From contig CABYRL010000005.1 of assembly GCA_902521465.1 (NCBI GenBank), positions 26,864-90,863 on the forward strand: a stretch of 64,000 bases of DNA, in the 5' to 3' direction. Shown one piece after another: positions 22,991 through 32,523 of this stretch (its first letter is position 1; each line of letters starts with the position of its first letter). The notes under the pieces are model-generated. The model was given only the letters and a program-made list of their open reading frames with translations. It had not been told where the DNA came from and did no database searches. Source of the stretch: an uncultured Alphaproteobacteria bacterium (GTDB lineage Bacteria > Pseudomonadota > Alphaproteobacteria > HIMB59). The position numbers and the translations under genes are program-made.

Positions 22991-23206
22991 AATTATTTTA
23001 AGTTTCTATGTCGAAGAAACGCTTACAACGAGCAAAAACTGTATCCTTCAGAGCACGTCAAACCTATATCACCCCCTCTAAATTTTATGGTGGAGGTGTC
23101 GGGTACCGCCCCCGAGTCCGATACACCTATTACATACAGCGTTTATTGCTATAGTTGATAAACAACGAAGATAATATAGTCTAATAAATGAATCCTTTAA
23201 ACACCT

Positions 23207-24133
23207 ATGAAGAAAAAAGTCACTAAAGTGCCAAAATTTAAAGATTTTAAAACTACAAGAGCTACATCATCTGCTTTAGAAAAAATACTTTATAAACAAA
23301 TTCCAATTTTAGACCATGGTTTCATAAGAGTTATTGATTATATGGGAACAGATCAGTCAATAGTCCAAGCAGCTAGAGTCTCCTATGGTGAAGGAACAAA
23401 AAAATTACGTGAGGACCGTGGTCTTATTAGATATCTCTTGAGTCACTGGCACACAACTCCCTTTGAGATGTGTGAAATTAAGTTTCATATTAAACTACCT
23501 ATTTTTGTTGCTAGACAATGGATCAGACACAGAACTGCAAATGTAAATGAATACTCTGCGAGATATTCAGTATTAGATAAAGAGTTTTATGTTCCAGAAA
23601 TGGATCAACTTGGATCTCAATCCACTACAAACAAGCAAGGGAGATCAAATACTTTAGATAAAAAGTTTGCAAAACAAGCCCAAGATTTAATTCAAAAGAA
23701 TTCTGAACAACTCTATGATGACTACCAAAATTTATTGAATGGTAAGCTTTTGAATAACGATGAATACGTTGAAGGGGAGGGACTAGCTAGAGAACTAGCT
23801 CGAACAACTCTTCCATTAAATTATTACACACAGTGGTATTGGAAAGTAGACCTTCATAATCTTATGCATTTTTTAAGATTACGAGCAGATAGTCATGCTC
23901 AGTATGAAATACAAATTTATGCTGAAAAAATGGTTGAAATTTTAAAAAAGTGGGTACCTTTAACATACGAAGCTTTTGAAGATTACCGTTCGGACTCATT
24001 CCAACTCTCTAAAGAGGCTATGAAAATTGTTAAAGATAAATTAGCGAATAAAAAAATTAAGAAGTCTAATTATAAGCTATCACCAAGAGAGCTCAGAGAA
24101 TTAGAAATAAAGTTTAATATTAAATTATCTTAA
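23207..24133 (+). CDS. thyX: Flavin-dependent thymidylate synthase ThyX
   Basis: The 308-aa protein carries the ThyX signature: RQWIRHRTANVNEYSARYSV, with RHR at residues 107-109. Also present are LSHWHTTPFEM and, near the C-terminus, LRLRADSHAQYEIQIYAE. ThyX makes dTMP from dUMP with methylene-tetrahydrofolate and FAD, replacing ThyA. It stands alone between ssrA and the convergent mrp gene. Confidence 0.97.
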   Translation: MKKKVTKVPKFKDFKTTRATSSALEKILYKQIPILDHGFIRVIDYMGTDQSIVQAARVSYGEGTKKLREDRGLIRYLLSHWHTTPFEMCEIKFHIKLPIFVARQWIRHRTANVNEYSARYSVLDKEFYVPEMDQLGSQSTTNKQGRSNTLDKKFAKQAQDLIQKNSEQLYDDYQNLLNGKLLNNDEYVEGEGLARELARTTLPLNYYTQWYWKVDLHNLMHFLRLRADSHAQYEIQIYAEKMVEILKKWVPLTYEAFEDYRSDSFQLSKEAMKIVKDKLANKKIKKSNYKLSPRELRELEIKFNIKLS

Positions 24134-24876
24134 CTTTGAAATTTTTTTGTAATTGTTTTTGTTATATTTTCAAATTTTAGAGAATAATCATCTTTATAAT
24201 CAAAACAATAAGGCTTTCCGTCATCACAACTTTTAGGGATATTTAAATTAAAAGGAAGTTCTTCAATTAAATTTATATTTTCTTTGAGTAGTAGAGACTT
24301 AGTCTTTGACTCACCAAAAATATATTTTTTTTCATTTTGTTCTTCTAAATAAGACATATTTTCAACTACACCAAGTATTGGAACATTAACCTTGATAAAC
24401 ATATTAATACCTCTGATGACATCTTTTAAAGATAGAAGCTGTGGAGTTGTAATAATAAGAGTTCCATCCAGTTTGAGCTTTTGAGACATTGATATTTGTA
24501 CATCTCCGGTACCAGGGGGGAAATCAACAATTAAATAGTCTAAATCACCCCAAATTGTCTTGTTAATAAGCCCATCAAGCCCTTTTGCTAACATTGGTCC
24601 TCGCCAAACAATCGCTTGTTCTTCATTGACAAGAAAACCTATTGACATTGCTTTAATCCCAAATACTTCAAAGGGTAAAAACTTCCCATCTTCAACTTTA
24701 GGTTCCTTATCTCCGATGCCAAGTAATGTTGGGACACTAGGTCCATAAATGTCTGCGTCTAAAAGGCCAACTTTGTATCCTTGGTTTGCTAAAGTTATAG
24801 CGATATTGCAAGCTACAGTTGATTTACCAACACCACCTTTGCAGCTTGATATTCCAAAACAAGTCTTGATATTCAT
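24130..24876 (-). CDS. mrp: Mrp/ApbC-type Fe-S cluster carrier ATPase
   Basis: The 248-aa P-loop protein has deviant Walker A KGGVGKST (13-20), VGLLDADIYGPSVP, and DYLIVDFPPGTGDVQ. This identifies the Mrp/Nbp35 family rather than ParA or MinD. The N-terminal DUF59 domain of longer Mrp proteins is missing, as is a CxxC near the C-terminus; PKSCDDGKPYC may be its diverged form. It is divergent from hflK, 26 bp away. Confidence 0.9.
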   Translation of the reverse strand: MNIKTCFGISSCKGGVGKSTVACNIAITLANQGYKVGLLDADIYGPSVPTLLGIGDKEPKVEDGKFLPFEVFGIKAMSIGFLVNEEQAIVWRGPMLAKGLDGLINKTIWGDLDYLIVDFPPGTGDVQISMSQKLKLDGTLIITTPQLLSLKDVIRGINMFIKVNVPILGVVENMSYLEEQNEKKYIFGESKTKSLLLKENINLIEELPFNLNIPKSCDDGKPYCFDYKDDYSLKFENITKTITKKFQS

Positions 24877-24902
24877 ATATTAAACACTACATATAATGTA
24901 TC

Positions 24903-26000
24903 GTGAACAAAAACAAATTTAAAATTTTTGCACTTGATGGCCCGTGGGGACCTTCATCAGGCAATAATAATAGAGGTTCTGGAGGTTTCTCTGGTGGAAA
25001 TAATGACTCTATTGATGATCTTCTCAAAGATTTAAAAAATAAATACAAAATTAAAATGCCTTTTAAAGGTGGTTTTAAAGGTGTTTCATTTTTAATATTA
25101 ATAGCTTTTATAATTTGGCTTGCTACAGGTTTTTATAGAGTTGAGCCTGACGAACAAGGGGTTGAACTACTTTTTGGTAAATGGAACGAAAGTACAACAG
25201 ATCCAGGACTCCATTATTTTTTTCCAACACCTATTGGAAAAGTCTTAACTCCAAAAGTCGAAGCAATCAGGAAAATTAATGTTGGTTTTAGATCTAATGG
25301 TAATTCTACTAGAGATGTACTCGAAGAAAGTATGATGTTAACATCCGACCAAAATATATCTGATTTAGACTATACTGTTCTTTATAGAATTAAAGATGCG
25401 GGGCAGTTTTTATTTAATTTAAGAGACCCTGAAGAAACAGTAAAAGTTATATCTGAAAGTGTGCTAAGAGAAGTTGTCGGTCAGACTAACTTAGAGGGCC
25501 TATTAACCGTATCTAGACAATCAGTTGAAAGAGACTCAAGATCTTTACTACAAGAACTTTTGGATGAATATGAAGTTGGAATATTAATCCAATCAATACA
25601 ATTACAAGATGTTAACCCTCCAAGAGAGGTTATAGATGCATTTGATGATGTTCAAAAAGCAAGACAGGATAAGGAGAGAACAGTCAACCAAGCTGAAGCT
25701 TATAGTAACAGAATTGTGCCCGAGGCAAGAGGTGAAGCTGAAAAAATTCTCCAAGAGGCAGAGGGTTATAAAAATAAATTAATTAAACAAGCTGAAGGTG
25801 AAGCTAGTAGATTTCTTCAAGTGTTAGAAACGTATGAGCAATCTAAAGAAACAACAAAAAAGAGAATTTACTTAGAAACATTAAGAGACGTCCTATCAGG
25901 ATCTAGCAAGATAATGATTGATCAGAATTCTGGCAACGGAGTTGTTCCTTATTTACCTTTAAATGAATTAAACAAGAACAAGCAGACAGGTAACAACTAA
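24903..26000 (+). CDS. hflK: HflK, SPFH-family membrane protein (FtsH regulator)
   Basis: The 365-aa protein has a Gly/Asn-rich cytoplasmic N-terminus with DGPWGPSSG, a membrane helix near residues 58-75, and an SPFH/band-7 domain (VEPDEQGVELLFGKW, then RDVLEESMMLTSDQN). A long Ala/Glu-rich coiled coil follows (about 245-320). The start is GTG. HflK and HflC form a cage around FtsH and modulate its proteolysis. It is the first gene of a 15-gene co-directional run and overlaps hflC by 1 bp. Confidence 0.96.
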   Translation: MNKNKFKIFALDGPWGPSSGNNNRGSGGFSGGNNDSIDDLLKDLKNKYKIKMPFKGGFKGVSFLILIAFIIWLATGFYRVEPDEQGVELLFGKWNESTTDPGLHYFFPTPIGKVLTPKVEAIRKINVGFRSNGNSTRDVLEESMMLTSDQNISDLDYTVLYRIKDAGQFLFNLRDPEETVKVISESVLREVVGQTNLEGLLTVSRQSVERDSRSLLQELLDEYEVGILIQSIQLQDVNPPREVIDAFDDVQKARQDKERTVNQAEAYSNRIVPEARGEAEKILQEAEGYKNKLIKQAEGEASRFLQVLETYEQSKETTKKRIYLETLRDVLSGSSKIMIDQNSGNGVVPYLPLNELNKNKQTGNN

Positions 26001-26869
26001 TGAAAATGAGAAATTATGTAATTGTTGGATTATCATTCTTCTTTATTTTGTTTGCATCTGGCTTTTTCTTTGTTGTAGATCAAACAAAACAAGTAATCGT
26101 TTTACAATTTGGTGAACCGCGTGCTGTGCATCAATCCCCTGGTTTGAAATTTAAATTACCATTTATACAAAACGTTGTTTACTACGATAGCAGGGTGTTA
26201 AATCTAGATCCTGCTCAAGAAGAGGTAATTCTAAGAGACCAAAAGCGTATTGTGGTCGATTCAATCGTTAGATATATGATTAAAGACCCTCTAAAGTTTT
26301 TTCAAACAACTAGAACAGAATTAGCTCTTAATGATCGTTTGGGGAGAATTGTAAACTCATCTGTAAGAGGTGTAATAGCTCAGTATCAATTAAATGATTT
26401 GTTATCCGATGATCGTGATAAAATTATGGCTGAGATTTTTGAGAATGTTCGTGAGGATCAAGATACCTTTGGCATTGAAATTGTTGACCTAAGGTTAAAA
26501 AGAACTGAACTTACGCCAGAAGTTCAATCTAACGTGTTTGATAGGATGAGAACGGAAAGAGAAAGAGAAGCAAACTTATTAAGAGCAGAAGGTCAAGAGA
26601 TCTCACAAAAAATTAAGGCAACTGCTGATAGAGAGAAAATTGAAATTATTGCTGAAGCAGAAAAACAATCTAATATCTTAAAAGGTGAAGGTGAGGCTGC
26701 AAGAAATCAAATTTTAAATGAGGCTTTTTCAAAAGACCCTGAATTTTTTGAATTTATTAGATCAATGGAAGCATACTCAGATACTTTTAAAGACGGAACA
26801 ACGACCATGGTTATTTCTCCTGATAGTGATTTCTTTGAGTACTTTGAAAACTCTGAGGGCGCTAACTAA
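26000..26869 (+). CDS. hflC: HflC, SPFH-family membrane protein
   Basis: The 289-aa protein has an N-terminal membrane anchor (about residues 6-26) and band-7 features: VDQTKQVIVLQFGEPRAV, then SPGLKFKLPF and RDQKRIVVDSIVRY. A coiled coil (RTEREREANLLRAEGQEIS) and EFFEFIRSMEAY follow. It is the partner of HflK in the FtsH complex and is followed by a Deg protease, 14 bp downstream, a common alphaproteobacterial order. Confidence 0.96.
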   Translation: MKMRNYVIVGLSFFFILFASGFFFVVDQTKQVIVLQFGEPRAVHQSPGLKFKLPFIQNVVYYDSRVLNLDPAQEEVILRDQKRIVVDSIVRYMIKDPLKFFQTTRTELALNDRLGRIVNSSVRGVIAQYQLNDLLSDDRDKIMAEIFENVREDQDTFGIEIVDLRLKRTELTPEVQSNVFDRMRTEREREANLLRAEGQEISQKIKATADREKIEIIAEAEKQSNILKGEGEAARNQILNEAFSKDPEFFEFIRSMEAYSDTFKDGTTTMVISPDSDFFEYFENSEGAN

Positions 26870-26883
26870 ATAAAATTTTTGAA

Positions 26884-28272
26884 ATGAAGAGACACTTTGT
26901 TTTATCTCTTTTCAGTGTATTTTTTATAATTCAGAGTGCATCAGCACAATTTGAGAGAGGTTATGCAGATTTAGTTGATGAACTTCTACCTTCAGTTGTA
27001 AGTATTGCTACTAGTCAAACCGTAGAAAGACAAACTAGGCAATTACCTGAATTGCCAGAAGGCCACCCGTTCAATGATATGTTTGATGATTTTTTTGGCA
27101 ATCAAATGCCAAAACGTGAAAATCTAACTGGTCTTGGGTCAGGATTTATTATTAGTGATGAAGGTTATGTAGTAACAAATAATCACGTAATAAGTGGAGC
27201 AGATCAAATTACTGTAATTTTCAATAACGGGATAGATGAAGTTCCTGCAAAGCTTGTTGGAACTGACCCTAAAACTGACATAGCTGTTTTAAAAATTGAC
27301 CCATCATCTGTTAGTATACAAAGTGTTTACTGGGGTGACTCAGATTTATCAAGAGTTGGAGATATTGTTTTAGCTATTGGTAACCCTCTTGGATTAGGGG
27401 GAACTGTAACTTCAGGAATAATATCATCTATAAACAGAGATATAGGTGGAGGCCCTTACGTTGACTTTATACAAACTGATGCACCAATCAATAGAGGCAA
27501 CTCCGGTGGACCTCTATTTAATTTAGATGGAGAAGTAATTGGTATTAACTCAATGATTATTTCTCAAACAGGCGGTAGTGTTGGCTTAGGTTTTTCTATT
27601 CCCTCTCAAACAGCAAAATTAATTGTTGAACAAATAATCTCATTTGGTCAGGCAAAAAGGGGAAGACTTGGTGTTCAAATTCAAAATTTAACTGAAGAAT
27701 TTTCTGAGAGTTTAGGCTATGACTCAACAGATGGAGCATTTGTTGCTTCTGTTGAACCAAATAGCCCTGCTGCATTATCAAACATTCAAGCTGGTGACAT
27801 AATAATTGAGTTTAATAATCAGAAAATTACATCATTTAAAGATCTTCCTAAAGTTGTTGCAGAAACCCCAATAGATAGTGAAGTAATTGTTAAAGTTTGG
27901 AGAAACGGAGAAATCTTAGATATAAAGGTAAAAGTTGGTGAATTAGAAGAGGGCAACAAACTTGCTAAAAATGATGGAGTTTATATAGAAGAGTTAGATA
28001 TTACTGTTCTTGAGCTGACAATTGATGCTATCAATTCTTTAGGATTAGACTCAAAAACTTCAGGTATTTTAGTCTTAGAGGTAGGAGATAAAAACGAAAA
28101 TCTTCTAAAGAATGACGTCATTATCCAAGTATCTAGTGAAAAAATTAAAGATATTAGCTCTTTTGAGAAGATCATATCTAATAGTATTAAGTTGAATCGA
28201 GATAAATTGTTATTAAGAGTTATTAGAGATGGTAATGAATTTTGGTTAATTAACCCATTCGTTATTGAATAA
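26884..28272 (+). CDS. degQ: Periplasmic Deg/HtrA serine protease (DegQ/DegP type)
   Basis: The 462-aa protein has a signal peptide (1-21, ASAQ) and a trypsin-like domain with the triad His101 (TNNHVI), Asp132 (KTDIAVL) and Ser207 (GNSGGPL). Two PDZ domains follow (about 255-345 and 365-455). It degrades or chaperones misfolded envelope proteins. Its end overlaps the miaA start by 8 bp. Confidence 0.95.
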   Translation: MKRHFVLSLFSVFFIIQSASAQFERGYADLVDELLPSVVSIATSQTVERQTRQLPELPEGHPFNDMFDDFFGNQMPKRENLTGLGSGFIISDEGYVVTNNHVISGADQITVIFNNGIDEVPAKLVGTDPKTDIAVLKIDPSSVSIQSVYWGDSDLSRVGDIVLAIGNPLGLGGTVTSGIISSINRDIGGGPYVDFIQTDAPINRGNSGGPLFNLDGEVIGINSMIISQTGGSVGLGFSIPSQTAKLIVEQIISFGQAKRGRLGVQIQNLTEEFSESLGYDSTDGAFVASVEPNSPAALSNIQAGDIIIEFNNQKITSFKDLPKVVAETPIDSEVIVKVWRNGEILDIKVKVGELEEGNKLAKNDGVYIEELDITVLELTIDAINSLGLDSKTSGILVLEVGDKNENLLKNDVIIQVSSEKIKDISSFEKIISNSIKLNRDKLLLRVIRDGNEFWLINPFVIE

Positions 28273-29176
28273 ATTTATTTTTGTTGTAGGTCCCACTTGT
28301 TCAGGTAAAAATGATTACACATATGAATTATCAAAATTATTAGACATAGAAGTTATTAATGCTGATAGTATACAAGTATATAAAGAACTAAAGATTTTAT
28401 CAAATAGACCCACAGAACAAGAATTAAAGATAGTACCTCATCATCTCTATGGACACGTCAATAATAAAGAATATTCAGTTAATCATTGGATAGATGAAGT
28501 TAAGAAAGTAATCAAAAATATTCAAAGTAGAAATAAAATACCTGTGTTTGTTGGAGGTACTGGATTTTATACTCAATCACTAATAGAGGGTTTATCAGTA
28601 ATGCCTTCAATTAGCTACAAATTTAAAAAAAAGGCAGAGGATTTATTTTTAGACAAAGGCTCAGATCATTGTCTAAATATTTTAAAAAAATATTATAGAG
28701 AAAAAATTTTCCCAAAAGATAAACAAAGATTATTAAGCCGTTTAGCTTTTTGCTTAGAGTATAATGATACAATGGAAAATAATTATGGTAGTAAAGCACC
28801 AATCACTCCTAATTCACTTGTTATCCAAGTTACAAAACCCAAGAAAGATCTTTACGACAAAGCAGAATTACGATTTCATCAAATGATAAGCAAGGGTGCC
28901 TTAGAAGAGGTTAAATCACTTTATGAAAATAAAAGAATATCAAAAACTCTCTATAAAGCTCATGGTTTACCAGAATTGCTATCTTGTGTTAGAAATAAAT
29001 TAAGTTTAGATGAGGCTATTTATTTAGGAATTAAAAATACAAAGAGGTATATTAAAAGACAGTTTACATGGTGGAATAACCAAAAATTTAGCCAACTTAA
29101 TTTAAGAATAAACTATAAAAAAAGCTTCCCTAAAGATTCAATTGAAAATATAAGTATATACCTAAATGAACAATGA
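28265..29176 (+). CDS. miaA: tRNA dimethylallyltransferase MiaA
   Basis: The 303-aa protein starts at TTG. P-loop VGPTCSGKNDYTYELS (8-23) has CSGK where TASGK(S/T) is usual. INADSIQVY (the DSxQvY motif) is intact, as are GGTGFY, the Arg-rich KDKQRLLSRL, and the end RRQFTW-like KRQFTWWNNQ. It adds the isopentenyl group to A37 of tRNAs reading UNN codons. It overlaps both neighbours and is translationally coupled. Confidence 0.94.
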   Translation: MNKFIFVVGPTCSGKNDYTYELSKLLDIEVINADSIQVYKELKILSNRPTEQELKIVPHHLYGHVNNKEYSVNHWIDEVKKVIKNIQSRNKIPVFVGGTGFYTQSLIEGLSVMPSISYKFKKKAEDLFLDKGSDHCLNILKKYYREKIFPKDKQRLLSRLAFCLEYNDTMENNYGSKAPITPNSLVIQVTKPKKDLYDKAELRFHQMISKGALEEVKSLYENKRISKTLYKAHGLPELLSCVRNKLSLDEAIYLGIKNTKRYIKRQFTWWNNQKFSQLNLRINYKKSFPKDSIENISIYLNEQ

Positions 29177-30938
29177 AAACGAAATCACGGGAGCAGATAT
29201 TTTACTTAAAGCCCTTAAAGACCAAGAGGTAGATACAATCTTTGGTTATCCAGGCGGTGCTGTTCTTCCCATTTATGATGCAATATTTGGTCAAAACTTT
29301 TTAAAACATGTATTAGTAAGGCAAGAGGCTGGTGCAGTTCATGCAGCAGAGGGCTACGCTAGATCAAGTGGAAAAGTAGGCGTGTTGCTAGTAACATCCG
29401 GACCTGGTGTGACTAATGTCGTTACTGGATTAACTGATGCACTGATGGATAGTATTCCAATTGTGTGTATCAGTGGACAAGTCCCATCACATTTAATTGG
29501 AACAGATGCATTTCAGGAATGTGACACAACCGGCATTACAAGACCTTGTACTAAACATAATTATTTAGTGAAGGATGTAAGTAAACTCTCTGAGACTATC
29601 CATGAGGCATTTAAAATTGCTAGCTCTGGTAGACCCGGTCCTGTTTTAATTGATATTCCTAAAGATGTTCAGTTTGCAAAGTCAAAATATATATCAAAAA
29701 AAGATATTAGTTTTAGAGAACACAGAATCAAAGCTGGTTCCAAAAATGTTGATAAAAATTTTGTCGAAGAACTTGTAAATCATATAAAAAAATCTGAGAG
29801 ACCTATATTTTATGTTGGAGGTGGTTGTTTAAACTCAGGCCATCAAGCTAGCCAAGAGCTTATTAAACTTGTAAACAAAACTAATATTCCAATTACAACA
29901 ACTCTTCATGGATTGGGATGCTTTCCAGGTGAAGACAAAACATCACTTGGGATGTTAGGTATGCATGGAAATTACGAAGCTAACTTGGCTATGAACAAAT
30001 GTGATTTGATGATTAATGTTGGAGCAAGATTTGATGACCGTGTTACAGGAAGATTAGATGCCTTTTCTCCAGAATCTATAAAATTCCATATAGATATTGA
30101 TCAAAGTTCAATCAATAAAAACGTTAAAGTCAATTTTCATTCTAATACTGACATTACTCTTACTCTTAAAGAAATTAACTCATTTATAGACTCCAATAAC
30201 ATTGATTTTGGCGATAAAAATTATAGTAATTGGTGGGGTCAAATTAATGAATGGAGAAAAAAAGAATGTCTCCACTACGAACAAGGCGATGAAGTTATCA
30301 AACCACAACATGCTATTTCTAGACTTTATGAATTAACAAAACAAAAAGACACTTTTATTACTACAGAAGTTGGTCAGCATCAAATGTGGGCAGCTCAATA
30401 CTATAAATTTTCAAAACCAAACAGATGGATTACATCAGGTGGTTTAGGCACAATGGGTTTCGGTATGCCTGCTGCAGTTGGTGCGCAAATGGCAAATCCA
30501 GACTCACTAGTTATAGATATTGCTGGAGAGGCGTCTTTTCTTATGAACATTCAGGAAATCGCCACTGCTGTTCAATATAAATTACCTATTAAAATATTTA
30601 TATTAAATAATGAATATATGGGAATGGTAAGACAGTGGCAGGAATTATTACATGGTAGTAGATATTCAGAAAGTTACGTGGATGCCCTTCCCGACTTTAA
30701 AAAATTAGCAGAGAGTTTCAATGCTGTTGGAGTAAGGGCAAAAAATATTTCTGAATTAGACGATACAATTAATGAAATGATTTCAATTGACAGGCCAGTC
30801 ATAGCCGATATTTGGGTTGATAAAAAAGAAAATTGTTTTCCTATGATACCAAGTGGAGCTGCGCATCACGAAATGTTACTATCTAAATATGATAAAGAAA
30901 ATCCTGAAAATCAGGAAAAAGGAAAAGTGCTAGTTTAA
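29166..30938 (+). CDS. ilvB: Acetolactate synthase, large subunit
   Basis: The 590-aa ThDP enzyme has GYPGGAVLPIYDAI and the catalytic Glu in VRQEAGAVHAAEGYAR. The central domain includes FDDRVTGRLDAF. The ThDP motif is GEASFLMNIQEIATA with NNEYMGMVRQWQ. It condenses pyruvate to acetolactate, or with 2-oxobutyrate, in valine and isoleucine synthesis. It begins 11 bp inside miaA and precedes ilvH. Confidence 0.97.
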   Translation: MNNENEITGADILLKALKDQEVDTIFGYPGGAVLPIYDAIFGQNFLKHVLVRQEAGAVHAAEGYARSSGKVGVLLVTSGPGVTNVVTGLTDALMDSIPIVCISGQVPSHLIGTDAFQECDTTGITRPCTKHNYLVKDVSKLSETIHEAFKIASSGRPGPVLIDIPKDVQFAKSKYISKKDISFREHRIKAGSKNVDKNFVEELVNHIKKSERPIFYVGGGCLNSGHQASQELIKLVNKTNIPITTTLHGLGCFPGEDKTSLGMLGMHGNYEANLAMNKCDLMINVGARFDDRVTGRLDAFSPESIKFHIDIDQSSINKNVKVNFHSNTDITLTLKEINSFIDSNNIDFGDKNYSNWWGQINEWRKKECLHYEQGDEVIKPQHAISRLYELTKQKDTFITTEVGQHQMWAAQYYKFSKPNRWITSGGLGTMGFGMPAAVGAQMANPDSLVIDIAGEASFLMNIQEIATAVQYKLPIKIFILNNEYMGMVRQWQELLHGSRYSESYVDALPDFKKLAESFNAVGVRAKNISELDDTINEMISIDRPVIADIWVDKKENCFPMIPSGAAHHEMLLSKYDKENPENQEKGKVLV

Positions 30939-30950
30939 TAATTTTTCAAA

Positions 30951-31487
30951 ATGTCCTCTACTTCAGTTTATCCTACACCTATAAACGCATTTAAACAGTC
31001 TAAGCGAAGTGTTCTTTCTGTGATTGTTGATAACGAACCAGGTATTCTTGCACGTATAGTAGGTTTATTTTCAGGAAGAGGTTACAATATTGAAGCATTA
31101 AATGTAACAGTTGTAGACGTTAAGAAAAATCTTTCTAGAATTACTATAGAAACTCTAGGAGAAGAAAAGGTGATTAGTCAAATTATAGCACAATTAGAAA
31201 AACTTGTTCCTGTTCATAGTGCTACGAATTTAGCAAATTTAAGTGAGTCTTATGAGGCAGAAATTTGTCTAGTAAAAATTGAATTTGAAAATGAGGAGCA
31301 AGATCAAAAAATACTAAATTTTGCAGATATTTATCGTTCAAGAACTGTTCAAAAAAGACAAAATATTGTTGTTTATGAAATATCAGGCACAAGTGAGCGA
31401 ATAAACAAATTTTTAGATGACTTAGACACAATCGGTGGTATAAAAGTCGAATTAGTTCGAAGTGGGCCTATAGGGCTCGGAATATAA
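30951..31487 (+). CDS. ilvH: Acetolactate synthase, small regulatory subunit
   Basis: The 178-aa protein has an N-terminal ACT domain: [20 protein letters not shown], then NIEALNV and RITIET. The C-terminal half has [10 protein letters not shown] and [11 protein letters not shown]. It activates IlvB and carries valine feedback. It lies between ilvB and ilvC, 12 and 17 bp apart. Confidence 0.97.
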   Translation: MSSTSVYPTPINAFKQSKRSVLSVIVDNEPGILARIVGLFSGRGYNIEALNVTVVDVKKNLSRITIETLGEEKVISQIIAQLEKLVPVHSATNLANLSESYEAEICLVKIEFENEEQDQKILNFADIYRSRTVQKRQNIVVYEISGTSERINKFLDDLDTIGGIKVELVRSGPIGLGI

Positions 31488-31504
31488 CGTTTTTAGGGGG
31501 TAGT

Positions 31505-32521
31505 ATGAAGGTTTATTACGAACAAGATGCTGATTTTAACATAATAAAAGACAAAAAAATTGTAATAATAGGTTTTGGATCGCAAGGTCATGCTCATGCA
31601 TTAAATCTCAAAGACTCTGGAGCTTCTAATGTGGTTGTGGGACTGAGAGAGGGCTCGTCATCAATTGAAAAAGCGAAAAAAGTGGGCCTAAAAACTCAAA
31701 CACCTTCAGATGCAGTAAAGGATGCAGATATTGTAATGTTCTTAGCTCCTGATGAAAATCAACAAGAAATTTATCAAACTCAAATCCACGATAATATAAA
31801 AAATGGTGCCGCACTAGCTTTTGCCCATGGTTTGAACATTCACTTTCAGCTTATTTCTGCAAGAGAGGATTTAGATGTTTTTATGGTAGCACCAAAAGGC
31901 CCAGGCCATACAGTAAGAGGAGAGTATCTTAAAGGCGGTGGTGTGCCATGTTTACTCGCAGTAGATAAAAATGTAAGTGGTAATGCAAAAGAAATTGGTC
32001 TTGCGTATGCTTCTGCTTTAGGTGGAGGTAAATCAGGTATAATTGAAACCACATTTAAAGAGGAATGCGAAACAGATTTATTTGGTGAGCAAACAGTTCT
32101 TTGTGGAGGGTTAATGTCTCTTGTAAGAAACGGTTTTGAAACTCTTGTTGAGGCTGGTTATGCACCTGAAATGGCCTATTTCGAATGTTTACATGAGGTA
32201 AAATTAATTGTTGATCTAATGTATGAAGGCGGTATGGCTAATATGAGATATTCCATATCTAATACAGCTGAATACGGAGATTATACTAGAGGTCCTAGGG
32301 TAGTTCCTAATGAAGCTACTAAAGCAGAAATGAAAAAAGTTCTAAGTGAAATACAAGATGGCTCTTTCACAAAAGAATGGATGGCTGAACATAAGTCAGG
32401 GCAAATTAAGTTTAAACAAATGAGAGACCAAGGAGCAAAGCACCAAATTGAAGAGGTAGGATCTAAATTAAGATCGATGATGCCATGGATAGCATCGAAT
32501 AAACTCGTAAAGGATATCTAA
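31505..32521 (+). CDS. ilvC: Ketol-acid reductoisomerase
   Basis: The 338-aa class I enzyme has an N-terminal NADPH fold: [19 protein letters not shown] (about 21-39). [20 protein letters not shown] follows, then the knotted domain with [12 protein letters not shown] and [17 protein letters not shown] supplying Mg ligands. It acts in the second step of branched-chain amino acid synthesis. A GGGGG ribosome binding site precedes the ATG. Confidence 0.98.
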   Translation: MKVYYEQDADFNIIKDKKIVIIGFGSQGHAHALNLKDSGASNVVVGLREGSSSIEKAKKVGLKTQTPSDAVKDADIVMFLAPDENQQEIYQTQIHDNIKNGAALAFAHGLNIHFQLISAREDLDVFMVAPKGPGHTVRGEYLKGGGVPCLLAVDKNVSGNAKEIGLAYASALGGGKSGIIETTFKEECETDLFGEQTVLCGGLMSLVRNGFETLVEAGYAPEMAYFECLHEVKLIVDLMYEGGMANMRYSISNTAEYGDYTRGPRVVPNEATKAEMKKVLSEIQDGSFTKEWMAEHKSGQIKFKQMRDQGAKHQIEEVGSKLRSMMPWIASNKLVKDI

Positions 32522-32523
32522 TA

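Larger units (their letters stand above)
22909..23130 (-). ncRNA. ssrA: tmRNA, circularly permuted two-piece alphaproteobacterial type
   Basis: Read on the minus strand, the acceptor part comes first: a T-arm-like CGGG...CCCG, then CACCTCC-ACCA with its CCA end at 23088. An 11-bp intervening segment (23077-23087) follows, then the coding RNA starting GGGGGTG at 23076. Its first 7 bases pair with CACCTCC to make the acceptor stem. Further on come the tag frame and a GC-rich end (GGGGCG/CGCCCC). This order, 3' part before 5' part, defines the permuted alphaproteobacterial form. The outer limits are approximate. tmRNA with SmpB rescues stalled ribosomes. Confidence 0.93.
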
